Source: Myxococcales bacterium (GTDB lineage Bacteria > Myxococcota_A > Polyangia > Polyangiales > Polyangiaceae). Taken from it: a stretch of DNA of 64,000 nucleotides. The DNA lies in the NCBI GenBank assembly GCA_016706225.1, contig JADJKB010000008.1, positions 248,001 through 312,000 on the forward strand, read 5' to 3'. The notes beneath the pieces were generated by a model, which made no database searches, was not told where the DNA came from, and was given only the letters and a program-made list of their open reading frames with translations. Positions 50,426-58,466 of this stretch are shown in pieces. The position numbers and the translations under genes were made by a program. The number at the start of each line of letters is the position of its first letter. Position 1 is the first letter of the stretch.

Positions 50426-52690
50426 ATGAGCGAGTGGTCGAGCGCGGTCTTCGATGCTCCGACGCTGCGGGCGCTCGATGAGCGTGGCCGCGCAGAGGTC
50501 ATGCGGGCGGGCCGTTGGCGCAGGCTCGAAGACGGGGAGGTGTTGTATCAAGCGGGCGGCGTGAGTGATGCCGTGTTCGTGATGGCGGCGGGCGCGGTTC
50601 GGCTCACCGCAATCCGGCGCGGCGACGAGCACGAGACGGAGATCCGGCGCGCGCGCCCGGGTGACGTCTTGGGGCAGGAGGCCGCACTGCCTGGTGCGGC
50701 GCGCGGGGCCACCGCCACAGCCGTGGAACCGAGCGAGCTGTGTGAGATCCCGATGAACGTGCTCACCCGCGCTCTGACCAAGAGCGGTGGCAGTGAGGTG
50801 ATGGAGCGCGAGGGGCGCGCGCTTCGGCGCTCGGCGTCCCGGGATCTCCTGAGCACGCTGGCGTTTGCACGGGAGCTCGGGCCGGAGGACCTCGCGCTGC
50901 TCCTGGACGGCGTACGTTGGCTCGCGCTGCCGCGGCGCGCGCGCCTGTTCGGCCTGGGCGATCCAGCCGATTTTGCCTACCTGGTCGTGACCGGGCTGCT
51001 GCAGCTGCAGACCGAGGAGGACGGGCGCGTGCAGGTGCGCGCCTACGTCTCCCGCGGAGACCTGTTCGGCGACGAAGAGGCGCTCGCCGGCGAACGCCGC
51101 GCGGTGCACGCGGTGGCCCAGGGTGACTGTCAGCTGCTCGCCGTGCCGCGCGCGCTCTTGCGCTCGCTGGTCGACCGCAACCCGGGTGTGCTCGAGCGCA
51201 TCCGGCGACTCCGGGCCGATCGCGAGGCGCGTCAGCGCGGCGTTGCGGATCGGATGGTCAAGTCCACCCAGCACGTGTTTCACGACCTGTATCGCCTGCA
51301 GATGGCGCGCTCCCTCTTGGCCATCGATCAGGATGCCTGCGTGCGTTGCGGGCACTGCGCGTGGTCCTGCGCCGATGCTCACGATGGCGTGTCGCGCCTG
51401 GTTCGCCGCGGCGACAAGATCGTCACGGAGCTGGCCGTGGTGTCGACGCAAGCCAAGAGCTTGATGCTGCCGAGCTCGTGCCAGCATTGCCACAATCCGG
51501 TCTGCATGATCGACTGCCCAACCGGGGCGATCGGTCGTGATCCCGAGGGCGACGTGTTCATCCGCGAGGAGCTGTGCACGGGCTGCGGGGCCTGCGCCAA
51601 GGCCTGCCCCTGGGACAACATCCGGATGGCGCCGCGCACCGCGGAGGGGCCCGCGGAGGTCGCGGTCAAATGTGATCTGTGCAAGGGCTTCGACGCGCCG
51701 GCTTGTGTGAGCGCCTGCCCGACGGACGCGATCGTGCGGCTCGATCCGCAGCGAGATTTCCGCGAGCTCGGCGCGCTGTTTGGCGCGCCGACCGACCAGA
51801 AGCTTGCCGTGGAACCCCGGGCACTCAGCCGATTCTTGCCCGGTGTGGGCCTTGCGCTGGCGCTCGGACTGGTCCCCGCGGGCGCGCTGCTGCACGCGCG
51901 GGGGGTGTCGCCGGGGCGCGGCCTGCCCTGGCTCTTCGGGCTCGTCGCCGCGCTCGCTTGTGCGGCGCTGGCGGGGTACGCGATCCCGAAACGCTTGGCC
52001 AGACACTGGCGGCGCACGCGCCGTGCGCCGACCAAGGCGGAGCGATTGCTGGGTGAGGCGACCGGCCCGGAGCTGCCGCGTTCTCAGCTGTCGCCGCACT
52101 ACAGACTGCACGTCGGCCTGGGGTTGGCCAGCCTGGGAGCGGTGGCGCTGCACGCGGGTCCGCGCATTGGCAGCGGGGTCGCGGGCGCGCTGTCGTGTGC
52201 GTTCTGGCTGACCGCGCTGATCGGCGCCGCGAGCGCCCTCGCTTATCGTGTGATCCCGCGGCGCTTGTCGCGGCTCGAGCACAAGGGAGCGCTGCCCGAA
52301 GATCTCGCGCTGGAGCGCGACCTGCTCTTCGACCGCCTGCATCGCGCAAGCAGCGGAACGAGCGAGCTCATCAAGACGATCACGGCGCGCCTGTTGGTGC
52401 CCTACGCGCGGGCGCCGCTCGGCCCGGTGCGACTGGTGGTCTCGGGGCTCAGCCTGGGAGAAGAGAGGAGGGCGCTGCGGGCGCAAATCGAGGCCGTGCT
52501 CGCGGGGCGAGGCTCCGACCGCCTCGACGGGCTGGATGATCTGGTGCGCATCGTCGTCGAGTTGCGCGCGTTGCCGGCGCGACGGGCGCTGACGTTCGGG
52601 CTCCGGGGGCTCGTCCCGGCACACCTGTTGCTGACGGGAGTCGTCCTGGTGTTGTTGCTGCTGCACGCCGTGCAGATGACGAGGTTCTGA
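50426..52690 (+). CDS. Double cyclic-nucleotide-binding - 4x[4Fe-4S] - five-helix membrane protein, probably di-heme b
   Basis: A 754-residue protein. Residues 10-135 and 150-265 are two cNMP-binding beta-rolls (GEVLYQAGGVSDAVFVMAAG; GDLFGDEEALAGERRAV). Residues 305-432 are a DmsB/NrfC-like ferredoxin with 16 Cys in four sets: 305/308/311/315, 352/355/360/364, 384/387/390/394 and 416/419/427/431. Five membrane helices follow from about 468. Helix 3 holds His562-x13-His576 and helix 5 His733-x13-His747, the spacing of the two-heme b helices in ferric reductases and NADPH oxidases. It would pass electrons from Fe-S clusters across the membrane under cyclic-nucleotide control. One base separates its stop from the next start region. 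Confidence 0.88.
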   Translation: MSEWSSAVFDAPTLRALDERGRAEVMRAGRWRRLEDGEVLYQAGGVSDAVFVMAAGAVRLTAIRRGDEHETEIRRARPGDVLGQEAALPGAARGATATAVEPSELCEIPMNVLTRALTKSGGSEVMEREGRALRRSASRDLLSTLAFARELGPEDLALLLDGVRWLALPRRARLFGLGDPADFAYLVVTGLLQLQTEEDGRVQVRAYVSRGDLFGDEEALAGERRAVHAVAQGDCQLLAVPRALLRSLVDRNPGVLERIRRLRADREARQRGVADRMVKSTQHVFHDLYRLQMARSLLAIDQDACVRCGHCAWSCADAHDGVSRLVRRGDKIVTELAVVSTQAKSLMLPSSCQHCHNPVCMIDCPTGAIGRDPEGDVFIREELCTGCGACAKACPWDNIRMAPRTAEGPAEVAVKCDLCKGFDAPACVSACPTDAIVRLDPQRDFRELGALFGAPTDQKLAVEPRALSRFLPGVGLALALGLVPAGALLHARGVSPGRGLPWLFGLVAALACAALAGYAIPKRLARHWRRTRRAPTKAERLLGEATGPELPRSQLSPHYRLHVGLGLASLGAVALHAGPRIGSGVAGALSCAFWLTALIGAASALAYRVIPRRLSRLEHKGALPEDLALERDLLFDRLHRASSGTSELIKTITARLLVPYARAPLGPVRLVVSGLSLGEERRALRAQIEAVLAGRGSDRLDGLDDLVRIVVELRALPARRALTFGLRGLVPAHLLLTGVVLVLLLLHAVQMTRF

Positions 52691-52691
52691 G

Positions 52692-54746
52692 GTGGCAGAC
52701 GACAAACCCCTGGTCGAGCTCGCGGCCAAACCGGGCGCCGGTCGTCGGCGTGGTGCGCCGCGCGCCGAGGAGACGAGCGACGTCACGCGGTTTCGTGGCC
52801 TGCTTGCCGCGGCCGTGGTGGCGGCGCTCGCGACCCTGGCTTTTGCGACCTGGGGCGCGGGGCTGGGCGGACTCCGCTCGCCGGGACCACAGTCCAGGCC
52901 GCATCGCCTGGCCAAGCTCGAGTGCAAGAGTTGCCACGAAGGCGTCGACAAACCCGTCCAGGCGTGTCGGCGCTGCCATGGGGGCTTGCCGTCGGAGCGC
53001 CCCGGGCACCAGGCGCTCAGGCAGCGGGGAGAGCTGTCGTGCATCACGTGCCACGCGATTCATCGCGCCGACGAGGGCGTGGCGTTCACTCCCGAGGGAG
53101 AGGTGATTCGTTACGGTACCGGCTACGAACAGAAGCTCGCGCAGACCTCGCTGTATCGCCCCGTGAAGAGTGTCAGCGTGCCGCTGATTCCGGCCCGCGC
53201 CTGCGCCAAGTGTCATGATCTGAGCCGCAGCGACGATCCGATCCGTGAGTGTCTGATCGAGGGGCAGACCTCCGATGAGCGTCCGACCGTGTGTTTCGAC
53301 GAACACCGCGCGCTGACGACTCGCGCGGGTGTGGGGGCAAAGGTGGCGCCGGGCGCGACCACCCAGCGGGACGCCGCGTGGGAGGCGGCGCGCACCGTCG
53401 CCGGTCTCGGCGGGCGGCGCCCGCTCGCGGGTGTGCTCCGCGGCCCGATCGGCAGCGTCGGCGCGGGCTTATTGGCGGGTCTGCTGGTGTTCGGCGGGCT
53501 CGGTCTGCGTGCGCGGCGTCGTGCGAGAAAGGCCAACGCCGCACGCCAGCTGAGCCATCCCGTGCAGCCCTCTCTTGTCAAACGCCTGCCGCAAATCGAC
53601 GCGACGACTTGCCTTGGTTGTTACGCGTGTGTGGATGCGTGTCCCTACGACGTGCTCGAGGTTCGGCGCTACGTCGCGGTGGTGGCCCGCGCCGACGACT
53701 GCTGCGGTCTGACATTGTGTGAGCAGCGCTGCCCGAATGGCTCGCTGGTGGTTGCCGACGGCGAACCGCTGGAAGACCGCCCGCGCGTTCACGAGAGCCT
53801 GGAGTCGGTGGACGTGCCGGGCCTGTACATCGCGGGGGATCTGACGGGACTGCCGCTGATCCGCAACGCGATCAATCAGGGTTCCCACGCCATCCGCGAG
53901 ATCGTCGAGTGTTCGCCGAAGAGTCGCCCGGGAGTGAGCGACGTGCTGATCGTGGGTGCGGGACCTGCTGGCATCAGTGCGGCGCTGGAGGCCAAGGTGC
54001 GCGGCGTGTCGGCCACGGTCCTGGAACAGGCGACGGTGGCTGCCAGCATCAAGAGCTTTCCGCGCGGCAAGCTGGTGTTCGATCAGCCGCTCGGCATGCC
54101 TCTGGCTGGCGAGCTCTGGCTCGAGGAGTCGACGAAGGAGGAGCTGCTGGCGAAGTGGCTGCGGATCGTGCGGCGAGCGGAGCTCGACATCCGCGAGGGA
54201 CAGAGGGTCAGCGAGATCCGACGCGGCGCGGACGCGTTCGTGGTCACCACGCTGGACGCGGCCGGAGCGACCGAGCTGCATCGCGCTCGGCACGTGCTCT
54301 TGGCCATCGGCCGTCGCGGCACACCGCGCCGCCTCGATGTTGCGATTGCGCCCGAGGCGGAGAGCCACGTGCACTACGCGCTGGTGGACGCTCGGGCGTT
54401 TGCCGGTCGGAACGTGGTGATCGTGGGTCTGGGGGACACGGCCATGGAGACTGCCATCGCGCTCGCGCGGCAGTCCGAGACGCGGGTGACGGTCGTGTAT
54501 CGCGGGGCGGACTTCCGGCGCGGCAAGGCGCGTAACATCGACGAGCTGAAGCGGCTCGCGGAGGAAGGGCGCATCGAGCTTCGTTTCGAGAGTCAGGTCG
54601 CCGCGGTGGAGGCGGGCGGGGTCTGGGTGCGGGGGCCGGCGGGCGAGCGGCGGGTGGAGGCGGACGCGGTGTTCGTGTTGATCGGAGCCATCGTGCCGTG
54701 GGAGTTCCTGACGCGAATTGGTATTCGGCGGGGTGGGCAGGGCTGA
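52692..54746 (+). CDS. Tetraheme cytochrome c - 2x[4Fe-4S] - FAD/NAD(P) oxidoreductase fusion
   Basis: A 684-residue protein with a GTG start. A cytosolic tail is followed by helix 1 (about 36-58), a periplasmic domain with four CxxCH motifs at Cys78, 92, 117 and 171 (cytochrome c3-like), helix 2 (about 257-275) and a cytosolic part. That part has Fe-S motifs CLGCYACVDACP (307-318) and an altered CCGLTLCEQRCP (337-348), then an FAD site GAGPAG (422-427) and an NAD(P) site GLGDTA (579-584) of thioredoxin-reductase-like fold. No CxxC redox disulfide is present in the reductase part, so electrons should move from NAD(P)H via FAD to Fe-S and heme. It is the last gene of the operon. Confidence 0.9.
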   Translation: MADDKPLVELAAKPGAGRRRGAPRAEETSDVTRFRGLLAAAVVAALATLAFATWGAGLGGLRSPGPQSRPHRLAKLECKSCHEGVDKPVQACRRCHGGLPSERPGHQALRQRGELSCITCHAIHRADEGVAFTPEGEVIRYGTGYEQKLAQTSLYRPVKSVSVPLIPARACAKCHDLSRSDDPIRECLIEGQTSDERPTVCFDEHRALTTRAGVGAKVAPGATTQRDAAWEAARTVAGLGGRRPLAGVLRGPIGSVGAGLLAGLLVFGGLGLRARRRARKANAARQLSHPVQPSLVKRLPQIDATTCLGCYACVDACPYDVLEVRRYVAVVARADDCCGLTLCEQRCPNGSLVVADGEPLEDRPRVHESLESVDVPGLYIAGDLTGLPLIRNAINQGSHAIREIVECSPKSRPGVSDVLIVGAGPAGISAALEAKVRGVSATVLEQATVAASIKSFPRGKLVFDQPLGMPLAGELWLEESTKEELLAKWLRIVRRAELDIREGQRVSEIRRGADAFVVTTLDAAGATELHRARHVLLAIGRRGTPRRLDVAIAPEAESHVHYALVDARAFAGRNVVIVGLGDTAMETAIALARQSETRVTVVYRGADFRRGKARNIDELKRLAEEGRIELRFESQVAAVEAGGVWVRGPAGERRVEADAVFVLIGAIVPWEFLTRIGIRRGGQG

Positions 54747-54939
54747 GAGCGGGAGCGGTCGCCGGTGCGGATCTGAATTTCGGGCGCGGCACCGGCACTT
54801 CTGCTAGGTTCCGCGCCCTCGCGTTCCCCGACGTCGCCGAGCGTACGGCTTCGAGTGACTCCGGTCCGGGTCGCAGGCACCCGACGAGGCTGGTCTAGCG
54901 ACCCGCCGCGCCACCACGGAAAGCTGCAGGCAGACGAGC

Positions 54940-56565
54940 ATGATCACCGTAAACGATATCTCGATGAGCTTCGGAGGGCGGGTGCTCTTCGACCACGTGA
55001 ACGTGACGTTCAACGACGGCGAGCGGTACGGCCTCACCGGCCCCAACGGCGCCGGCAAGTCGACGTTCATGAAGATCTTGTCGAGCGAGCTCGAGCCGGG
55101 AACCGGAAGTGTCAGCTGCCGGGGTCGCCTGGGAGTGCTGGAGCAGGATCACGCCATCTACGCCGATCAGCTGATCCTGAACGTGGTCCTCTCCGGACAC
55201 CGGGTCTTGTGGGAGGCGCTCGAGCAGAAGGCAGAGCTGCTCGGCAAGGGCTCCGAGCTCAGCGACGACGACGGGATGCTCCTGGGCGAGCTGGAGATGA
55301 CGATCGCCGAACAGGACGGATACACCGCCGAGGGTGAGGCGAGCGCGCTCTTGGTGGGGCTTGGTATTCCGGAGCAGCTGCACACACAGAAGCTCGAGGT
55401 GCTTCAGGGCGGCGACCGCGTGCGCGTGTTGCTCGCCAAGGCCTTGTTTGGCAAGCCAGACAGCCTGCTCCTGGACGAGCCGACGAACAGCCTCGACATC
55501 TCCAGTATCCGCTGGCTCGAGAGCTTCCTCGTCGACTACAGCGGCGCGCTGGTCGTGATCAGCCACGATCGCCACTTCTTGAACACGGTCTGCAGCAAGA
55601 TCGCCGACATCGACTACGAGAGTGTCATCGTCTACACGGGCGACTACGACGACATGGTCCGCGCCAAGGCGGAGTCGCGCGGCTCGCTCGAGCTGGCGAA
55701 CGCGGCTCGTCAAGAGAAGGTCCTGCAGCTGCAAGAGTTCGTGCGGAGGTTTGGCGCCGGAACGCGCGCGACGCAGGTGAAATCCCGCGAGAAGCAGATG
55801 GAGCGTGAGAAACAGGCGATGGTGGATCTCAAGCGCTCCAACATCCAGCGCCCGTTCATCCGTTTCGAGCAAGCTCGTCCCAGCGGCCGCAGCGTGCTCA
55901 GCGTGCACAATCTGTGCAAGAGCTTCGACTCCGTCGGCATCTGCCAGCGCTTCAACTTGAGTGTGATGCGCGGCGACAAGATCGCGCTCGTCGGGCCGAA
56001 CGGCATCGGCAAGACCAGCATGCTGCGCATGTTCAACGGAGAGCTGCCTCCCGACGAGGGCGAGGTCGCTTGGGGTTACGAGGCGCGCGTCGGTTACATG
56101 CCGCAAGAGCACTCGGAGGCCATCCAGCGCTCGGACCAGAGCGCGCACGCGTGGCTCTGGAGCTTCAACGAGACCGCGGACGAAGAGAGTCTGCGCGCGT
56201 TGTTCGGGCGATTGCTGTTCAAGAAGGAAGAGCCGCTCAAGCCCACCAAGGTGCTGTCGGGTGGGGAGACCGTGCGCCTGTTGCTGGCCAAGCTGATGTT
56301 GGGTGCGCCCAACGTGCTGCTCCTGGACGAGCCCACCAACCATCTGGATCTGGAGTCCATCCGGGCGCTGACCGAGGCGCTGAGTGTGTACCAAGGCACG
56401 TGCATCTTCGTGACGCACGATCGCGACATGGTGGACCGAGTGGCGACGCGCATCCTGGAGATGAGCGTCGAGGGGATCCGCGAGCTGAGCCCCAGCGCCT
56501 TCCACGACGGTCAGTTCCTGGTGAAACACGGCGTGTACCAGCACCGCGAAGCCCGGCCCACCTGA
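54940..56565 (+). CDS. ABC-F ATPase, YbiT-like
   Basis: A 541-residue cytosolic protein with two ABC domains and no membrane part. Domain 1: Walker A GPNGAGKS (34-41), signature LQGGDRVRV (Ser replaced by Gln), Walker B LLLDEP. Domain 2: GPNGIGKT, signature LSGGETVRL, Walker B LLLDEP, switch FVTHDRD. The linker between them is the charged ABC-F helix (REKQMEREKQAMVDLKRS). ABC-F proteins bind the ribosome E-site and modulate translation or protect against antibiotics; the overall sequence and length match the YbiT group. It is preceded by 193 nt of spacer. Confidence 0.92.
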   Translation: MITVNDISMSFGGRVLFDHVNVTFNDGERYGLTGPNGAGKSTFMKILSSELEPGTGSVSCRGRLGVLEQDHAIYADQLILNVVLSGHRVLWEALEQKAELLGKGSELSDDDGMLLGELEMTIAEQDGYTAEGEASALLVGLGIPEQLHTQKLEVLQGGDRVRVLLAKALFGKPDSLLLDEPTNSLDISSIRWLESFLVDYSGALVVISHDRHFLNTVCSKIADIDYESVIVYTGDYDDMVRAKAESRGSLELANAARQEKVLQLQEFVRRFGAGTRATQVKSREKQMEREKQAMVDLKRSNIQRPFIRFEQARPSGRSVLSVHNLCKSFDSVGICQRFNLSVMRGDKIALVGPNGIGKTSMLRMFNGELPPDEGEVAWGYEARVGYMPQEHSEAIQRSDQSAHAWLWSFNETADEESLRALFGRLLFKKEEPLKPTKVLSGGETVRLLLAKLMLGAPNVLLLDEPTNHLDLESIRALTEALSVYQGTCIFVTHDRDMVDRVATRILEMSVEGIRELSPSAFHDGQFLVKHGVYQHREARPT

Positions 56566-56611
56566 GCGCGGGCGGGCGGAGGGCGGGCCCCGAGCAGCTG
56601 AGCGCCGGGGC

Positions 56612-56677
56612 GGGAGCGGGCGCCGGAGCCCGAGCGGGAGCCGGTGCCGGAGCGGGCGCGGGAGCCGGAGCGGGGCC
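56612..56677 (+). repeat. Degenerate hexanucleotide tandem repeat
   Basis: Eleven tandem hexamers in the gap behind the ABC-F gene, consensus (G/C)GGAGC: for example GGGAGC, GGGCGC, CGGAGC, CCGAGC, GGGAGC, CGGTGC. It would read as alternating Gly-Ala if translated, but no gene covers it. A small hairpin GCCGC-GGAAA-GCGGC follows at 56715-56729. Confidence 0.7.
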
Positions 56678-56830
56678 TGAGCGCGGGCGTGCGCCGCGAG
56701 CGCGCGGGTCAAATGCCGCGGAAAGCGGCCGCTAAGGCCCCGGCGCAGATCGAATCCATCACCCCGGACGTAGAGTGGGGGCGCGAAGCTGTAAGCCCCA
56801 GCCCGGGGCCGCGTTGAAGGAGTCGTCCCG

Positions 56831-58321
56831 ATGAAGGTCAAGAGCGTCGCAGGCCTGGCGGCCGTGGGTATGTTCCTCACGAGCCTGAGCGTGTGGTCGG
56901 TAACCAAACCGAGCACGGGCCCCGACGCCATCACGGACGTCGGGAACAACGACCTGACCACGAACAAGGACCCGAACGCCGCTGACCACCCCGGCGCCGC
57001 GTTCACCACCGGCAAGACGCTCATGATGGAGGGTCGCCTGGGTCACGGCAAGCTGCTCTCGACCAAAGACAACGCGACCATGCTCCTGGTCAACGTCAGC
57101 GCGGACAACAACAGCGCGGCTCCCACCGCCACGCCGCTGAACCTCTCGATCGTCGTCGATCGCTCGGGTTCGATGAAGGGCAGACGCCTCCAGAACGCCA
57201 TCGACGGCGCGCGCGGCATGGTGCGTCGGCTGCGGGATGGCGACACGGTCAGCGTCGTCTCTTACAACCACGCCGCGGAGGTCCTCGTGGCTCCGACGAC
57301 GGTCGATTCGTTCAGCAGGGATCGCGTCAGCGCGTCGCTCGCCAGCATCACCGCACAGGGTGACACCTGTATCTCGTGCGGCATCGACGAGGCCATGGCG
57401 CAGCTCCGGCAGCGGTCCGGCATGATCGATCGCATCTTGCTGCTCTCGGACGGTGAAGCGACCGCCGGCGTGCGCGACGTGGAAGGCTTCCGCTCCATTG
57501 GCGCGCGCATCCGCAACATGGGCGCTAGCATCAGCAGCGTCGGCGTCGACGTCGACTACAACGAACGCGTGATGAACGCGCTCGCGGTGGAGTCGAACGG
57601 GCGCCACCATTTCGTCGCGAACGCCGCCGATCTGCCCCGCGTGTTCGACCAGGAGCTGGACACGCTGGTCAAATCACTGGCGAAGAACGCCGAGGTCGCC
57701 ATCGAGCTCGCGCCGGGCGTCGACGTCGATCGCGTCTTCGACCGGACCTTCCGGCGCGAAGGCCGCAAGCTCCTGATCCCGCTCGGGGGATTCAGCGCGG
57801 GTGAGGAGAAGACCTTGCTCGTGTCGCTCAGGGTCCCGCGGGGAGCGGCCGGTGAGCGGCCGATAGCCGACGTGAGGATGACCTACGACGATCTGTCCGG
57901 CGGAAACGCGCTGGGTCAGCGCGGCGACTGCCAGGGCAAGCTGAGCGCGCTGCTCACGGAAAACGCGGCTGAGGTCAGTGATCTCGACTCGTTCGTCTCC
58001 GCCCGCATGCTGCGCAGCCAGACGGCGGCGGCGCTCACCGAAGCGAACGAGCTGTTTGCCAACGGGCGCAGCGATGAGGCGCGCCGCAAGCTCGGCGCCC
58101 GCCTCGATGATCTCAAACAACAGCGCGCAGCCACGCTGGCGCGGGCTCCTTCGCCTGCAAAGGCAAAGCTCGAGGCCGACTTCGACAAACAGTCGAGCGC
58201 GCTCGGGCAAGCCAACGACGGTTTTGCATCACCACCCGCCGCGGCGCCCGCAGAGGCCGAGCGCAAGGGACGCGAGCAGGTGAAAGAGAACGCCACCAAG
58301 GCGCTCGATCTCGGCTTCTGA
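56831..58321 (+). CDS. Exported von Willebrand factor A domain protein
   Basis: A 496-residue protein with a signal-like N-terminus (SVAGLAAVGMFLTSLSVWSV); GAAGGAGT precedes the ATG. The VWA domain occupies about 100-290 with the MIDAS metal site Asp110-x-Ser-x-Ser114 (VVDRSGSMKG), then SLASITAQGDTCISCGIDEA and ILLLSDGEATAGV. The rest is a beta region (GGFSAGEEKTLLVSLRVP) and a C-terminal charged coiled coil of about 110 residues. VWA proteins bind partners through the MIDAS ion. It lies immediately upstream of a second, larger VWA protein on the same strand. Confidence 0.9.
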   Translation: MKVKSVAGLAAVGMFLTSLSVWSVTKPSTGPDAITDVGNNDLTTNKDPNAADHPGAAFTTGKTLMMEGRLGHGKLLSTKDNATMLLVNVSADNNSAAPTATPLNLSIVVDRSGSMKGRRLQNAIDGARGMVRRLRDGDTVSVVSYNHAAEVLVAPTTVDSFSRDRVSASLASITAQGDTCISCGIDEAMAQLRQRSGMIDRILLLSDGEATAGVRDVEGFRSIGARIRNMGASISSVGVDVDYNERVMNALAVESNGRHHFVANAADLPRVFDQELDTLVKSLAKNAEVAIELAPGVDVDRVFDRTFRREGRKLLIPLGGFSAGEEKTLLVSLRVPRGAAGERPIADVRMTYDDLSGGNALGQRGDCQGKLSALLTENAAEVSDLDSFVSARMLRSQTAAALTEANELFANGRSDEARRKLGARLDDLKQQRAATLARAPSPAKAKLEADFDKQSSALGQANDGFASPPAAAPAEAERKGREQVKENATKALDLGF

Positions 58322-58374
58322 ACGCCGGAGCCACCGCTGCGCTGCAACGAGCGCACGAGACCGGCGTGATTTTT
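58322..58374 (+). terminator. Branched terminator after the VWA gene
   Basis: ACGCCGG (58322-58328) pairs with CCGGCGT (58361-58367), with an inner stem GCGCT-6 nt-AGCGC, followed by GATTTTT. This is the only terminator-like element in the window with a clear T-run. Confidence 0.5.
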
Positions 58375-58466
58375 CCCGCGTGAAGGCTTGTGCTTGCGCT
58401 TGAGCAAGAGGAACATCGTCGCCAAGGGAAGCTTCGGGCGTCGGGTCCGAGAGAGCGGAGGATGAA

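Noticed and set aside
50351..53047. An 898-codon minus-strand frame under the cNMP/Fe-S gene
   Set aside because: Antisense to a gene with 16 conserved cysteines; the composition is typical shadow coding.
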